Shown piece after piece: positions 36,701-48,163 of a DNA stretch of 64,000 nucleotides. The DNA lies in contig JAJEKV010000083.1 in assembly GCA_021234155.1 (NCBI GenBank), positions 4,803,853 through 4,867,852 of the forward strand, written 5' to 3'. The notes under the pieces are model-generated. The model saw only the letters and a program-made list of their open reading frames with translations, ran no database searches and had not been told where the DNA came from. Origin of the DNA: Isoetes taiwanensis. Lineage: Eukaryota > Streptophyta > Lycopodiopsida > Isoetales > Isoetaceae. Both the position numbers and the translations under genes were made by a program. Each line of letters starts with the position of its first letter. Positions within the stretch are counted from its first letter, which is position 1.

Positions 36701-37772
36701 CAGGTGCTTTGCCCTTCCCCTTCTTCTTCTTAGGTTCCTCAGGAGCATCTTCTGTTGCAATTAAAGCCGTTTGCTTTTTTTTAGGCTCTTTAGCAGCAAT
36801 GGCTGGCCTTTGCCGCTTCTTTGGTGGTGGTGACGGTGGCTTTTCTTCGGACTGTGATGGACTCCCAGATTGTGATGATGCACTGCTCGGGCTCTGTAGG
36901 TTATCCTCTTCCCCTTGTGATGACTCGCTGTAGGGGAAGTCTTCACTCGTTGTGCTTCGAATGTAGTTAATGATGGAACAGAGCGACCTCTTGTTGAGGT
37001 AGTGAGAAATATACTTATAAAGCGGATGAGGATTTACTTTCACCACTCTAAGATAGGTTTCATCAACATGAATAAAGCCTTGGGATGTCTGAAAAGACAA
37101 TCTCCCTCGCTGACCGGACTCCCCAGCTACTTCACTCACAGCCTGGATTGTGCCCATGCAGACAAATTCCCTGTCATCGTACCTTTTATTTCCAGGGCTC
37201 CGACAGACATGTAGGAATGTAAGGGTGCTGTACTTTCCGGAAGTACCCCTTGTAAAAAACCATTGAGTTTGGAAGTTTTCGTAGATAGCAGGCGCAGCTG
37301 TCTCCTCAACCCTTCTCTGTGGGTGCGGTTTCTGTGGGATTTTAAGGGGCCTCTTCTGTTGTTTCTTGCTGCCTTCTTGTCTGTGCAAATTGTGTGTAAA
37401 CACGACCTTGTTAGAGAAAACAGTGGCAAAAAACTATTCCAGAATACAAAATGTCTTACAAAAAGGGAAAAAAGAGGGCAAAAATAGGACAAAAATGCCA
37501 AAACAGCACTGCAATCTTGACAAAGAAACAGGTTTAAACAAGTTCTAAAGGCAGGAAAAACGCCTAAAATTACTAAAAAACGCATGGAAAAATAACCTTT
37601 TAAAACCTAAAAACACGAAGGTGTATTCCGGAATACACTTTCTCCTTCGAGTGAAGGCGAAAGTGTATTCCGGAATACACTTTTGCTTTCGAGTGAAGGC
37701 GATAGTGTATTCGGGAATAAGAAACCTACACACAAATGATTGTACGTTGTACTTTCTTACTCACCTGTCCAT
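33787..37772 (-). pseudogene. ParB-like / beta-class DNA methyltransferase gene, damaged copy
   Basis: Six exons: 37772-37765, 37380-36035, 35971-35742, 35237-35099, 35027-34588 (about), 34456-33787, all with GT/AG borders; exon 1 joins as ATGGACAG|ACAAGAA. Order: a basic and a Ser/Lys-rich N-terminal part, a ParB/Srx-like domain (GVIYLPVTSMKLPP to VLGGNHSFKARRQLY), a CxxC segment (VITCQTCLMEQ), catalytic motif IV ADLPYGF (about 34790-34807), motif X-like HYQKPQKLINHLL and AdoMet motif I VLDAFSGSGTT (about 34151-34180), then an acidic tail. Motif IV before motif I is the permuted beta class, which methylates N6-adenine or N4-cytosine. Damage: in-frame TAG at 36552-36554, and frame shifts near 36090, 34632-34640 and the A run at 35021-35024. 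The shifts are inferred from where motif-like reading continues. They could be sequencing errors in part. Confidence 0.8.
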
Positions 37773-38037
37773 GTTTTCTCTATGTGGATCGAATCTGATC
37801 TACGAATATTATAATCGAAAAGCCAAGGCGACTTGAGCTCGAGGCGGAATACACAAATGAAGGCGCCCGAAATTTCCTTTTAAAGGTATCGGTTTTGTCT
37901 TGCTCTTTTTCTATGTGGTAATCGTTTAGCTTTACTTGTCCTACTCACGTGTATTCGAATAGCTTTTATTTTGACTTTCACTTGATTAGTCTTTGGAACT
38001 TCTACTTGTACTACATGGGCGTGTATTAGGGAATAAG
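34527..38037. repeat. Palindrome family GTGTATTCCGGAATACAC, about 14 full and 3 partial copies
   Basis: Cores (ATTC C/T G/A GAAT) at 34527, 34568, 35323, 35431, 35472, 35513, 35581, 35623, 35664, 36010, 37436, 37625, 37667 and 37709 (ATTCGGGAAT). Partial sites are at 37844, 37951 and 38021. Every copy is in a methyltransferase intron or in the divergent promoter, none in exons. The seven copies at 35323-35673 and the three at 37625-37709 are spaced about 40 bp, with related spacers (AATGCTTTTCTAGAGACAAG; TTCGAGTGAAGGCGA). Such dense symmetric sites suggest binding of a dimeric protein; the partner is unknown. Confidence 0.85.
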
Positions 38038-38097
38038 AAAAGCTACGCACTCTGAGAAAGTTTCTCAAATCTCTTTACTATTTTTGCGGTTGTTAAG
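37773..38097. promoter_or_regulatory. 325-bp divergent promoter between the two genes
   Basis: The methyltransferase ATG (37772, -) and the transposase-like ATG (38098, +) face away from each other across 325 bp. The interval holds three partial palindrome copies (CGGAATACAC at 37844, GTATTCGAAT at 37951, GTGTATTAGGGAATAAG at 38021). I saw no clear TATA box. Shared regulation is an inference from the layout. Confidence 0.6.
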
Positions 38098-41000
38098 ATG
38101 GCGAACCGCTTCGTGAACAAGCTTCCACCACCTTTTGTTGTCTCAAGCTCGTCTAGTTCTGAGGACACGCTTGGGAACAACGTCATTTCCAATGAAGACC
38201 GGCATTCTCAGACTCCTACCTCTACTTCATCGTTGTTGCTTCTCGAGACACACACCGAGTCCGGCCACGTAACAGACTTCCACCACCCTTCCAACCGTCA
38301 CCAAGTCCACAGAGGCGATTTTTTTGGCATCTCCTTCCAAAGCATCACCACCGGTTTGGAGCATGTTGCCACCATTCTTTGTTCCATCCCCTGGACCTAC
38401 AGAAGCTCCACAACAACGGGTGTTCAAGAACAAACTACCCCCCTCCCCATTTTGTAGCTTAAGCCCCCTTCACTCGGACATACAAGGAACACGAGAAAGT
38501 AAAGAAGGCCGAGATTCACTACAATTTCTCTCACGGGACTTCACTACAAATGAGGACGACGCTCCGGCAGATGCTCCTCTTCACACAACGGTTGTGACAC
38601 ATGGATTTCTTGAGAATTCCAGTCCGGCTCTAAAGGAGATGTTTGCAAGAACTCCTTTTCAAGATGGTACAAGAACAGCTGATGCCACAACCTCTTATGG
38701 GCCATCACCATCCTTTAACACTGTACCCCCGCCTTTTCCGGGAACAACTTCACGTGGTCTGTTTTCCTCTACAAACACACCACTCAGGACAGAGGAAGTC
38801 ACCCCCAGAGTAGAAGTTTCATCAGAAGATGAAGACACCAACGAGAAACAAAGAGATTACATGTTCTCCAGCCAATCTTTAAAGAAATTCAAGGTGGATT
38901 TTGGTTTGAGGGCGTGCTCCTCCGTAAGAAGAAGAAATCTTATGGATGAACACAAAATGAGGAGACTTTTGAGAACTAAATGCTGCTCATTGGGTTGCAT
39001 CAACAGATTTAACATGGCTAAATTACGAGCAGTTAGAGACAACTACAGTTCCATGACATTGGCAGACCAAAATGCCTACTTAGCTTATCATGTAAGACCA
39101 GACCGCAACACGTTCTTGCACTACATTAACCGTGAAGAAGTTTGCCAGAAATGCTTTATGGTTGTCCACCGTTTAGGTTCCACTAGAATGTCTAGAATAC
39201 ATAAAAGACTGGACAAAAATCCAGCAATCGATGATCATTGTGGACCAAGAAGAGTTGTAACCATGCATGCCCTTGCTGCTGTGTCATGGATGGAGAAATA
39301 TTTTAGAGAAACATGTGAGAAGCTACCTAACAGCAACATGTATCATTTAACTGATAACATCACCAAAAAGGATGTTTTTAATGAGTACAAAGAGACTTGC
39401 ACTCAGCTTCAGCACATCTCTTACTCACACTTCACCAGACTGTGGAAAAGTGATTTCGGTCTTGTGAAAATTCCTAGAAAACATAGAATGTCTGTTTGCT
39501 CAAGGTGTGCAGAATTAAAGAGTCAACGAGAAACTGCAAAGACAGAGGTCGAAAGAAGTAAGCTCATGTTCTCCAATCTCTCACTTGTATTAAAGAAAAT
39601 GCTTTGACCTGATTTCTTCTACAGATATTGTGCAACAGAACCTTGCCAGACATCGTGAACAACAAGCAGCAGAGAGAAGAAAGCTTGCCAAGCACAGAAA
39701 AAAAGCTCTTGAACGTCCACTGCAATACATGTCTGTTGTGATTGATGGAATGGACAAAAAAAAAACAACTCTACCACATTTCTTGAACATTCTTAAAGAT
39801 GTGCCAGAGGAATGTTTTGTTAAGGTCCACCTTGTAGGAGCTATGGTCTTCAAAGGAAGTCTAAAGTGCAAAGTATTTTTGACGTATCCAAACTTGCATG
39901 GTGACCCGAACCTCACAATTACAATTCTTAACAAGGTCCTATGCAAGCAAGAGCAATTACCACCAGTGCTTTATCTGCAACTTGACAATACTATAAGGGA
40001 GAATAAGAATCAAACACTCTTTGCGTACTGTGCCATGTTAGTGGAGCTAGGGATCTTTAGAAAAGTGAAGCTCGGTTTCTTACTTGTAGGCCACACTCAT
40101 GATCAGATTGACCAAATGTTCAGCAGATTTTCTGTCCGCCTTAGAAGGAAGAAGGCTTTCTGTCTTCCTGCTTTAGTTTGAATTATTGAAGATTCTTACA
40201 CTCCTACTCCAGTGGTCGATCTTCTTAAAGAGACTGCTGATTTCAGAGAGTTTATTTTCTCTCAACGTTCAAACAGAGAACAAGCTGTGAACAAGTTGAA
40301 TGATCTCACCTTTCAACATCACATCAAGTTCTACTTGAAGGATGGCCAAAGCTTCTTACAGGGGAAGAAGTATACCACAACTAAGGACTGGAGTCCACCA
40401 GAGGGCTTACGCTTCCTTAAATATAGTCCAGACACTTCCTCCATAGAACGTGCTGAGCAACTTCCTCTAAAAAATCCTAAGGAGTCCAAGCAGAAGAAAA
40501 GTACCCCAGAGTCATCCTTAAAAGCCATTGAAAATGGAATTTCCTCAGGCTTTAAGTACTTCTTAGAAGAAGATCGGATGTGGTGGAGTAATTTCTTTCT
40601 CGAACAGAAAATTATTGTACAAAATATAGCTCTAAGACAGTTGCAAGAACCATTTCAATGGCCTAACACCTTCCATCAACCCCAGCACCAAGCAGGTCCA
40701 AGCAGTGCTACATTTGCACCTGCAGTAGAAGACGAGGAGGATCGAGTCATGTATCTCGGACCAAGACGCAGGAATGAGCCTCAAGGTAATATCACAGAAA
40801 TTACCAAAGGTATGCTAATTGCTCTTCCGACTGAGGAGGATGACAAAGGTCGACCGTTCTGGATAGCAAAAGTGCTTGACACAGTCAAGGAGGAAGGCTT
40901 AGTCACTAAATTCAAGATTCATTGGCTTGCAACACGCTCAGAAAATGCTTTTGAAGGTAGATATGAGTTAGAAATGAGAAGCCAAGGAAAAGGGAGAAAG

Positions 41001-41315
41001 TCCAAGAAGGTGGGTTGTAGGGACGAGCTGAACCTTAATGACCTGACTATATTGTGCTATGATTTTAAATTGAAATCTGACAATCGTCTGCGCCAGAGGA
41101 CTATCAATTTGCTTAAAAAAGCTTGTAATTACGAAGAAGATGATGAAGAAGATGGTGGCAATGCTTCACTGTCTGTTGATAGTGATGAGGAAGATAACTC
41201 AAGCACTTCCTCGAGTGACAGTGAAAGAAGTGAAGGTGATGACGATGGCATAAATGAACATGATGACGTCCTGGATCCCTCTTTCATCACTCCTCACACT
41301 TTTGCACATAACTGA
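38098..41315 (+). pseudogene. DUF7869-type transposase-like protein, damaged copy
   Basis: About 1,070 codons when read through lesions. Residues in order: a Pro/Ser-rich start with repeated KLPPPF-like words; a Cys-rich part (RRLLRTKCCSLGCINRFNM, then CQKCFMVVHRLGSTRMSRI); CSRCAELK; then the RNase H-like core with VVIDGMDKKK (39745), LYLQLDNTIRENKN (39975) and LLVGHTHDQIDQMFSRFS (40084); and a C-terminal module (GRPFWIAKVLDTVKEEG...FKIHWLATRS) followed by an acidic tail. The D, D and H/D spacing suits a DDE-like nuclease, but catalytic identity is not proven. Lesions: shifts between 38098 and 38280, at the T run 38319-38325 and the A run 39596-39599, and an in-frame TGA at 40179-40181. It appears intronless. 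Confidence 0.75.
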
Positions 41316-41690
41316 GTCTTAGAAAAAGACTGTAAATTTTGCATGTGAATATGAAGATTCTATCTTCAAATTTTGAGAATACTACGGTTTCAGTTACAGA
41401 CTTACTTCAATTTTTTGTTAAATATTTTATCCTCTGAAATTAGAGTTTCTCTCTTAAAACATACTTTAAGAACATTCTATTTGCTAAGAAAAGTGACACT
41501 TTAAAAAAGTCAATTCTTTCGTTGCAAAAAAAAATTAGTCATTTGGGGGGGTCAAAATAGAATTTCATGCAAGGTTCCATATCGTTTCCTTACAATACAT
41601 TATGACAAAACATGTGTTGCAAGTCTTCGCAGTGCGACCTTCCTGCCGCTAGACTCTCCTATTGGCCTGCAGGTCCAACACTACGCCATT
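41316..41690. other. 3' flank of the transposase-like gene
   Basis: AT-rich, no gene. The right boundary of the mobile unit should lie here. A run ATTTGGGGGGGTCAAAATAG at 41541-41560 marks a composition change but no matching inverted repeat was found on the left. Confidence 0.35.
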
Positions 41691-42480
41691 ATACATTTAA
41701 TTATTATAAGGTTGGTTGTTAGGGAACCACCCATTAGTTACAATTTATATGGATGCAAGGCTAATCTCCCGGCATAGGAAGATTATGTTTCTTCCATCTT
41801 GGCCGTGGAGACAACCCCCTATCATGCCTAAGATGATCACTCATGCCTACACCTTTAGTTGCCTTTGGCGTGAAGGGTGGCGTCCTTCCCATATTTGGGC
41901 ATGAAGGATGGTGTCCTTCCCATAGTAGGCATTGACTAGAGGTGCTTTCCTATCAATGTATGCCTGAATGACCTCTTATCTCTCAAGCTCGTCTACTTCT
42001 GTGGCATCGGAAGTAGACTTTTAATCTACCTTCCACTCACCTACGGTGTTGACTACTTCGGTGACGAGTCGACCCTTGCATTGCTCCATGAGTTGTGGGT
42101 ACTGTTTCTCAAGATCTATTTGTAGTGCCCACGTAGCGTCTTCCACTGGTAAGTATCCCTTTCACTAGGTATTGGAGAATTGAGATCTTCTTGTCTTCTT
42201 ATAGGATCTGACAAGAAGAACCTCTGGAACAATCTCAAGGTGATTGTCCACCATTTCCAGTAACTTTGGTGTCTCCAATGCTTCCTCTGGATTAGGAGTA
42301 TGTTTCTTTAGGAGACTTACTTGGAATGTGCTGGCAGGTCCAGCCCACCTTGAAGCAAGCTTCTTGCAATTGCCGATGCAGAGCTTCAGCTAAACATTGT
42401 CCCCTAATTACCAATGCAGAGCTTCAGCTAAACATTGTCCCCTAATCGCCGATGCAGAGCTTGCCGCTAGAAGATGTCCT
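41691..42480 (-). pseudogene. Ty3/gypsy pol C-terminus with chromodomain-like tail
   Basis: Minus-strand translation gives FQVSLLKKHTPNPEEALETP (about 42330-42270), the GPY/F-end motif of Ty3/gypsy integrase (FHVSxLKK). This is followed by a hydrophobic LEIVPEVLLVRSYKKTRR and, after a frame change, KGYLPVEDATWALQIDLEKQ (about 42160-42100), which matches the ATWE-type chromodomain-like tail of plant Ty3 elements. It lies 3'-ward of the family 1 LTR on the same strand, so it is probably that element's interior, cut by the methyltransferase-transposase unit. A direct duplication of GCAGAGCTTCAGCTAAACAT is visible at about 42379-42435. Confidence 0.7.
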
Positions 42481-45180
42481 CCACCAAGTGTTGCATGTCG
42501 GCTAGCATCTGCTAGGAAAATTCTACGTTGGACACATGGTTTAGTTAACGTCTTAAATAAACATTACAGTCTTGGACCCCTGCATGATCCCTTCTGGACT
42601 TCCCTTAATGCATGCAATTATATTAATTACCTTACGGTAATATTTTTATATTAACATTATAGTAGTATTGAATATATTGCTTCCAATAGTATTATATTTA
42701 ACTAACTGCTATATGATAACTTTAAGGCCTTTAAGATATGTCATCATACTATTATCGAGGCAATGCTTATTTTGAAAAGTATTCTAATTATTTATCATAT
42801 GGCTAGGGTTTATATCATCGGATCCAAGTGTTGAGCGTGTGACTCTCGCTCGCTACTTGGTTGGTGATGTATCAACTTTACATGTATATACTTTATAGTT
42901 GCTATACTTATGAGAAGATAGACAAATTCTTATTATATTTGTCAGGACCCTATGAAGGTTACTTAAATGCCTTTGGAAGGAATTACATCCTTGCGAAGGT
43001 TTAACTAAGATTTGTAATTATTATCTTACTTTATCTCGATACTAAGATATCTACACAAGACAAAACTATCTATGCAGTTATTATGAACATATAATTTATC
43101 AACCAGACATTCATGCCCTCATGGAGTGCTATCAATGCCCTGCATAATAGTATACTCAAGATTATATAATTTATGTGGTTATAAGGGGTTCACAACCCGG
43201 AATAATTTAATTAAGAGCTGGCGTAAGAAAATTATACTTTTCCCATCATGCCTTCTATCTACACTTAGATGCAAAGCCTCTCCCCACCTTAGTTGTCGCA
43301 CCCGCTAAGGCTAGAATACATCTCCCCATTGAGCCGGTGTCAACTAATTTGGAGACGACTTGGCCGTTGTATTGCTTCCATTAATTTGCTCCCCTGCTTT
43401 GATGCAATTGGCTATCGCGTCAGTCTTGCATGCTGAAGGACACATAGACATAAAGCATCTATCCGTCTTACGCTCTATCTGCTTTGGCTACTTGCGGAAC
43501 GAATTCTATTCTAAGGGTCGACTAATTTGATGGCGATTCAACCCCTAAGATGTAGGTAGGTTCAGTCCTAAGATTGAGCCCCCATTCTCTTTATAAAAAA
43601 ATGGTCCTACACCTCAATGTATCCTATCCCCTCAATTGATGTTGTCATAACATCTCAGCTATTCTACCTACCTTAAGAGCTTATATGATTCTATCTAATG
43701 CATTAATTCACTAGCCTTAGCTAACATATTTAACCGTCTATGGTGGATGCGGCCATCATGTTTAACATATCTATCCTTAAGCGATGAGTTACTGAATTAT
43801 TTAGAACAATTCTAAATTGCAAGGTTTTATCATACAATCCCTTTTGTCTCAAAGACTATATGGTTAATGTACTTCCATGTATTATTCAATTTTATATTCT
43901 AGATATCCCCCTTTCTTAGTTATTTACTCTCTTGGAGTATTCCTATCAATTGAATTGATGTCATCATAACAAGTTGGCCGGACTTGTTAAATTACTTCTT
44001 TTCATTCCATTGGATTATTCCTTGGAGGTACTAGCTTTATACATGGTCAACAATTATTCTAGTAATGATTCCTTCTTAGCAAGGTGATCAATCTCACCAA
44101 GTGGTTTCAATATGTTGGATGTCTGTTAACAATTGTGTATAATTTTAGTTACTCCTATGCATTTCCTTCCCAATCGTTGACGCTTAGCTCAACTTGGGGC
44201 AATCCTTTCACGAGAAAATCTGGAAATGCCTTCCAATCCCATTATGGATGTCATCATCCATAAGCCTATCCTATTCGACTATATAATCGTAGCTCCTCAA
44301 TCTTGCTAGCAGCTCGTCCACTCGTTGCCTTCTTGAAGCGGCAAGGTAACGTTATTTCGAGTTGCTTGTGACTCTGAGCTCCTCCTCGATGTAGAGGTCA
44401 ACTTTCTTCATTAGAGGCTTCCCATTGTTGATGGTTTTGATGGCGTGGTTGACCACTTGAACACTATTATGTTACTTCCAAAAAGCCTGAAGGTGGTTTC
44501 GTTGACAAACATCCTCCACGTTGAATTCTTCATCTTGGTGGCTAAAAGATGCCTCTGGATTCGATGTTGTTGTGATCTCTTGCCCATAGCTTATTGCCAG
44601 ACGAATGTTGAAGATGTCGCTCGCATCATGCCCACAAATTGTCCGGCACCTCTTTTCTTTGATCTGCTACACTGAGAGAGAGAGAGAAAATAACAAGAGG
44701 AAATATGCATGCAAGGCATATAGCTTACACTATTATGATTACAAATACTACTAAAGTATTAGACCCACTTGGTGTCTCCCCTCGAGGTGCATACATACTC
44801 CATGGCAGTGTTGTCGATCTTCCTCCTAGTGCGCCGGTGTTGAAGATCTATATCCTCTTATTTGTATGTTAGCTCGTGCTCGATTGGTAGACTCTTTGAT
44901 ATGTTTGAGCTCTCTAATGTCTGTCGGCTGTGGCACAACTTGCTTCTGCTTCACATGCTAACTAAGGATGTGACGGTCGTTGATGCTTTGGGGTGTATTT
45001 TCATTTGACATGTTCAAAAAAACATGTCGCGATACTAGTGCTGGTGAAGTGTTGTTCGGCCTTCTTCAACCCTTCACCAAAAACGTCACTCTTCTCGCCC
45101 GTCACCCGCCATAGCTATTCCGGGGAGCGAGAGAATTCATTGGCCTTCAAGATCAATCAAGGACCTTGATTGAAGCCAAC
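42481..45180 (-). other. Degenerate retroelement interior, no gene
   Basis: Pyrimidine-rich on the plus strand, consistent with a decayed minus-strand coding region, but stops interrupt every frame. About 43950-44050 resembles 29505-29600 and 49860-49970 (GTCATCATAACAAGTTGGCC, then a GGTACTAGCTTTATACATGG-type word), so it shares ancestry with the family 2 interior. Confidence 0.4.
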
Positions 45181-45897
45181 TCAGCGATCCTGGAAGGGTA
45201 GGTTGCTTTCGAAATGGAAATTGGCGGAATTAACATTTCTTTGATGCAGAATTGTGTTTCTTGCGTGGAGCAGGAAAGCTATGGTTTCCGACTGGAAAAA
45301 AGCTTTCCTAGCTTCATTAGCAAAGAATTCATGCAATTTTGATGCGGGGGAGACTCTATTCCTGGTGCACACGCAATTTATAGAGCAATCAAAGCACTTT
45401 TCCAATTCTTTGTTCAACATTCTCAAAGAATTTTTAGAGAACAAAGTACCACAAACCAAGGCAAATACTTCCTTACCTGCAGGTATAAACAATCCTCAAA
45501 TTTAGTGAGGGAATCCGAACCCAATTCAGCACATGGAAAGGACTGTGCTGTTGTGGTGCTGAAAGATGAAATTTAACTTTCAATTTATTTGATCACGAGA
45601 ATCTGATTATTTGGAAGATCATGTCGATAATTACTGAGATCTTCATTATGATTTTGGGGAGTCGCCAAATGCTTCTTGTCCAGTTTCATGCCTTCAAATG
45701 TTTTTGATGGAGATGTTCTTGAGCCTACCATGGATTAGTTTTGTTTAGAACAAGAAGGTTTGTTTCCTCTAATATGCTTTGACTTTTACATATGTATTCT
45801 ATCTTGGTTGACAACATTTAAAAATATTTCCACTTTTCAGACTTGTTTGCATCAGGATCTTGGAAGACCCGGATGCTTCAAACAATTCAGGTAACAC

Positions 45898-45983
45898 CTA
45901 TCTTTGACTTATTTTTCTACACATAACTATCTTTGACTTATTTTTCATGCACATAACTATCTTTGACTTATTTTTCTACACAC
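45898..45983. repeat. Three-copy 30-bp tandem repeat
   Basis: CTATCTTTGACTTATTTTTC, followed by TACACATAA or ATGCACATAA, occurs three times in a row. It lies just before the transposase-like gene below, probably in an intron or its 5' flank. Confidence 0.75.
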
Positions 45984-45999
45984 TTGGTAATTAAGATTA

Positions 46000-48163
46000 A
46001 ATTGGTTGAATCTGATTCTGCTTGAATGAAGGTTGTGAGAACATGTCCCCGCCAACATTCATTGGAAGTTATGCTAAAAAAAAAACGCTGGCCGAGATAA
46101 GAAGAAGGATTCAAAGGCGTAAAAAAAAGGAAAAAAGAAGTCAGTGCGGATGATGCATTTCTGGAAAAAGGTTTACTTACCTCAAGGAAAAAAAAAAAAC
46201 CGTCCAAAGAAGTAGGGAAAGTATTGAATCAAATTTTTGAAAAAGCTAAACCTGGCGTGAAAAGAAATCCTAAGTGGTCTTTGCCAAGTGGGTGCGAAAC
46301 TTGGTGTTCCATGCATAAAAGAAGTGAAAACAATGGAAATGATTATTAAAAATCTGAGGGATTCTTTTGAAGCACATAAGTACTTTCGAAAACCACCGAT
46401 ACTTGGAGGCGGAAGTCTTTTTAATGTCTTTTTGCGAGTTAGTCTTTGATAATAACAAATGTGCTTTTGCCAAACAAATGAATCTAAAACAGGGAAAAAA
46501 ATTGTTACGATTCTGCATTAATAGAAGGTTAGGCTGGCGAACATGGTGATGGCCCATGGTCCATGTTCAAGAAAAGCACAAGAATTGACAAACTTTCTTA
46601 TGATGAAAGAAAATTCATAGTTGACTTTTGGAGGAACAACACTAGAGTGTCTCCTTCCAAGAAACATGTTTTAAAGATCAGATTATCTAAAGGGAAGAAA
46701 ATTATGCATCCACTACACTTCTTAGAAGAGACTCAGGTTAGAATATTTATTGGTTGTATTTTATTTATTGGTTGTATTTTATTCTTTATTCTTTGACTGT
46801 CTTCAAAATGTCTAATGCTAATTGTTGGTTGCATGTCTTGCAGGTCACTTTCTACCAACGTTTCAGAAGTGAATATCCAAAGTTTGAGGTCTCTTTTTCA
46901 CTATTCCATGCATTGAAACCTCCCTATGTTAGGAAGGTTAGGGATAGAGAGACGTGCTGCTGTGTGTATCATATGAAAGCAGACTTTGTAAGAGTTGCAA
47001 TTAACAAAGTCAGACATGATGAAAAAATACATGGTGTTGGTTGCAAGTGCACTTGTGAGGTCTGTGGGCCTGGACCAACATGCATGTCAAGAAAGTGCAC
47101 CTATGCTTCAACTAGTGAGCTTTGGAGGTCACTAGTATGTGCACGAGATGAATCTGATGAATGGCATGCACATGATTGTTTGACTTTAAAATGCAAAAAG
47201 TGTGGGCCAAGCAAGTTACCAATATGTCCAAAGGAAAAGACATCTGTGAAAGGGTATCAAGTTGACTAGGATTGTCTATTTAGGTTGTCTAGTGCTGGTT
47301 GTGATTTGCTGTTGTTTACTGTTGTAGGTCTATGAGCATGTGGAAGAGCCTGATGATAAGGGAGGTTATAAGGTTTCTAAAAAACCAGTAACCAAATTGG
47401 TTTACAAATCAACAAGTGTTGCTGAGATATTTGAGAATGCAAAGACAGTCTTGAATCAGTTCATTCCACACAACTATGAGGGGAGGTGGCAGGCCAAACA
47501 ATTTAGGGATTGTTTGGCAACGTTTACAAAGGATTCAATTGTTTCAGTAATCGACTTTGCTGAGAATTATACCTTCAAGATCCAACAAGAAATCCAAAGT
47601 CTTCATTGGAGGAATGATCAGTGCACAATTTTGGTACACATTACATACAGACATGCAGCAAAATTAGATGATCCTCATTTAGATGAGAATGAAAGAAGAA
47701 TTATCAAAGAGACACATTTCTACATCTCGGATGATAGGGAACATGACACCTTATTTGTGCAACACTGCTTGCTCAAACATGCAAATTTTTTAGCAGACAG
47801 ATGTATCAAATATAAGCAGCATATTATGTGGTCTGATGGATGCTCTCATCAGTTTAAAGGTGCAAGGCCATTTTATTTCCTTGGTAGGTACTACCAAAAC
47901 TCCAGCATTCCAATAAATTGGAATTATTTTGCTTCATACCATGGAAAAGGTATTCTGAAATGTTTTGTTCTTTTATTGTTGAATTCCTATGCATGATCAG
48001 TCATTTTTCTTGAGACAGGTGAACATGATGGTGCTGGAGCTGTCATTAAGAGGGCACTAACTCATGAAATGTTAAAGAGGAATTCAACACCATTGAGAAA
48101 TGCACATGATGTAGTTGTTTTTTGTACGAGACATTTCAAAGAACATTCCACAATTGAAGGGAA
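46000..48163 (+). pseudogene. Truncated transposase-like gene of the SDG..QFK / HGKG family
   Basis: Exons end or start at 46736, 46844-47260, 47328-47949 and 48019-48163, all with GT/AG borders in phase; the first exon begins before 46563 and is damaged. Protein signals: IDKLSYDERKFIVDFW; FSLFHALKPPYVRKVRDRET followed by CCCVYHMKADF; a Cys-rich part (CKCTCEVCGPGPTCMSRKC); VIDFAENYTFKIQQE; FYISDDREHDTLF; MWSDGCSHQFKGARPFYFLG; and NYFASYHGKGEHDGAGAVIK. I recognise the layout (DRETC.C..H, SDG..Q, HGKG..DG.G..KR) from uncharacterised transposon proteins common in animals; the formal superfamily is not known to me. Coding stops abruptly at 48163, where the duplicated segment begins. Confidence 0.65.
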
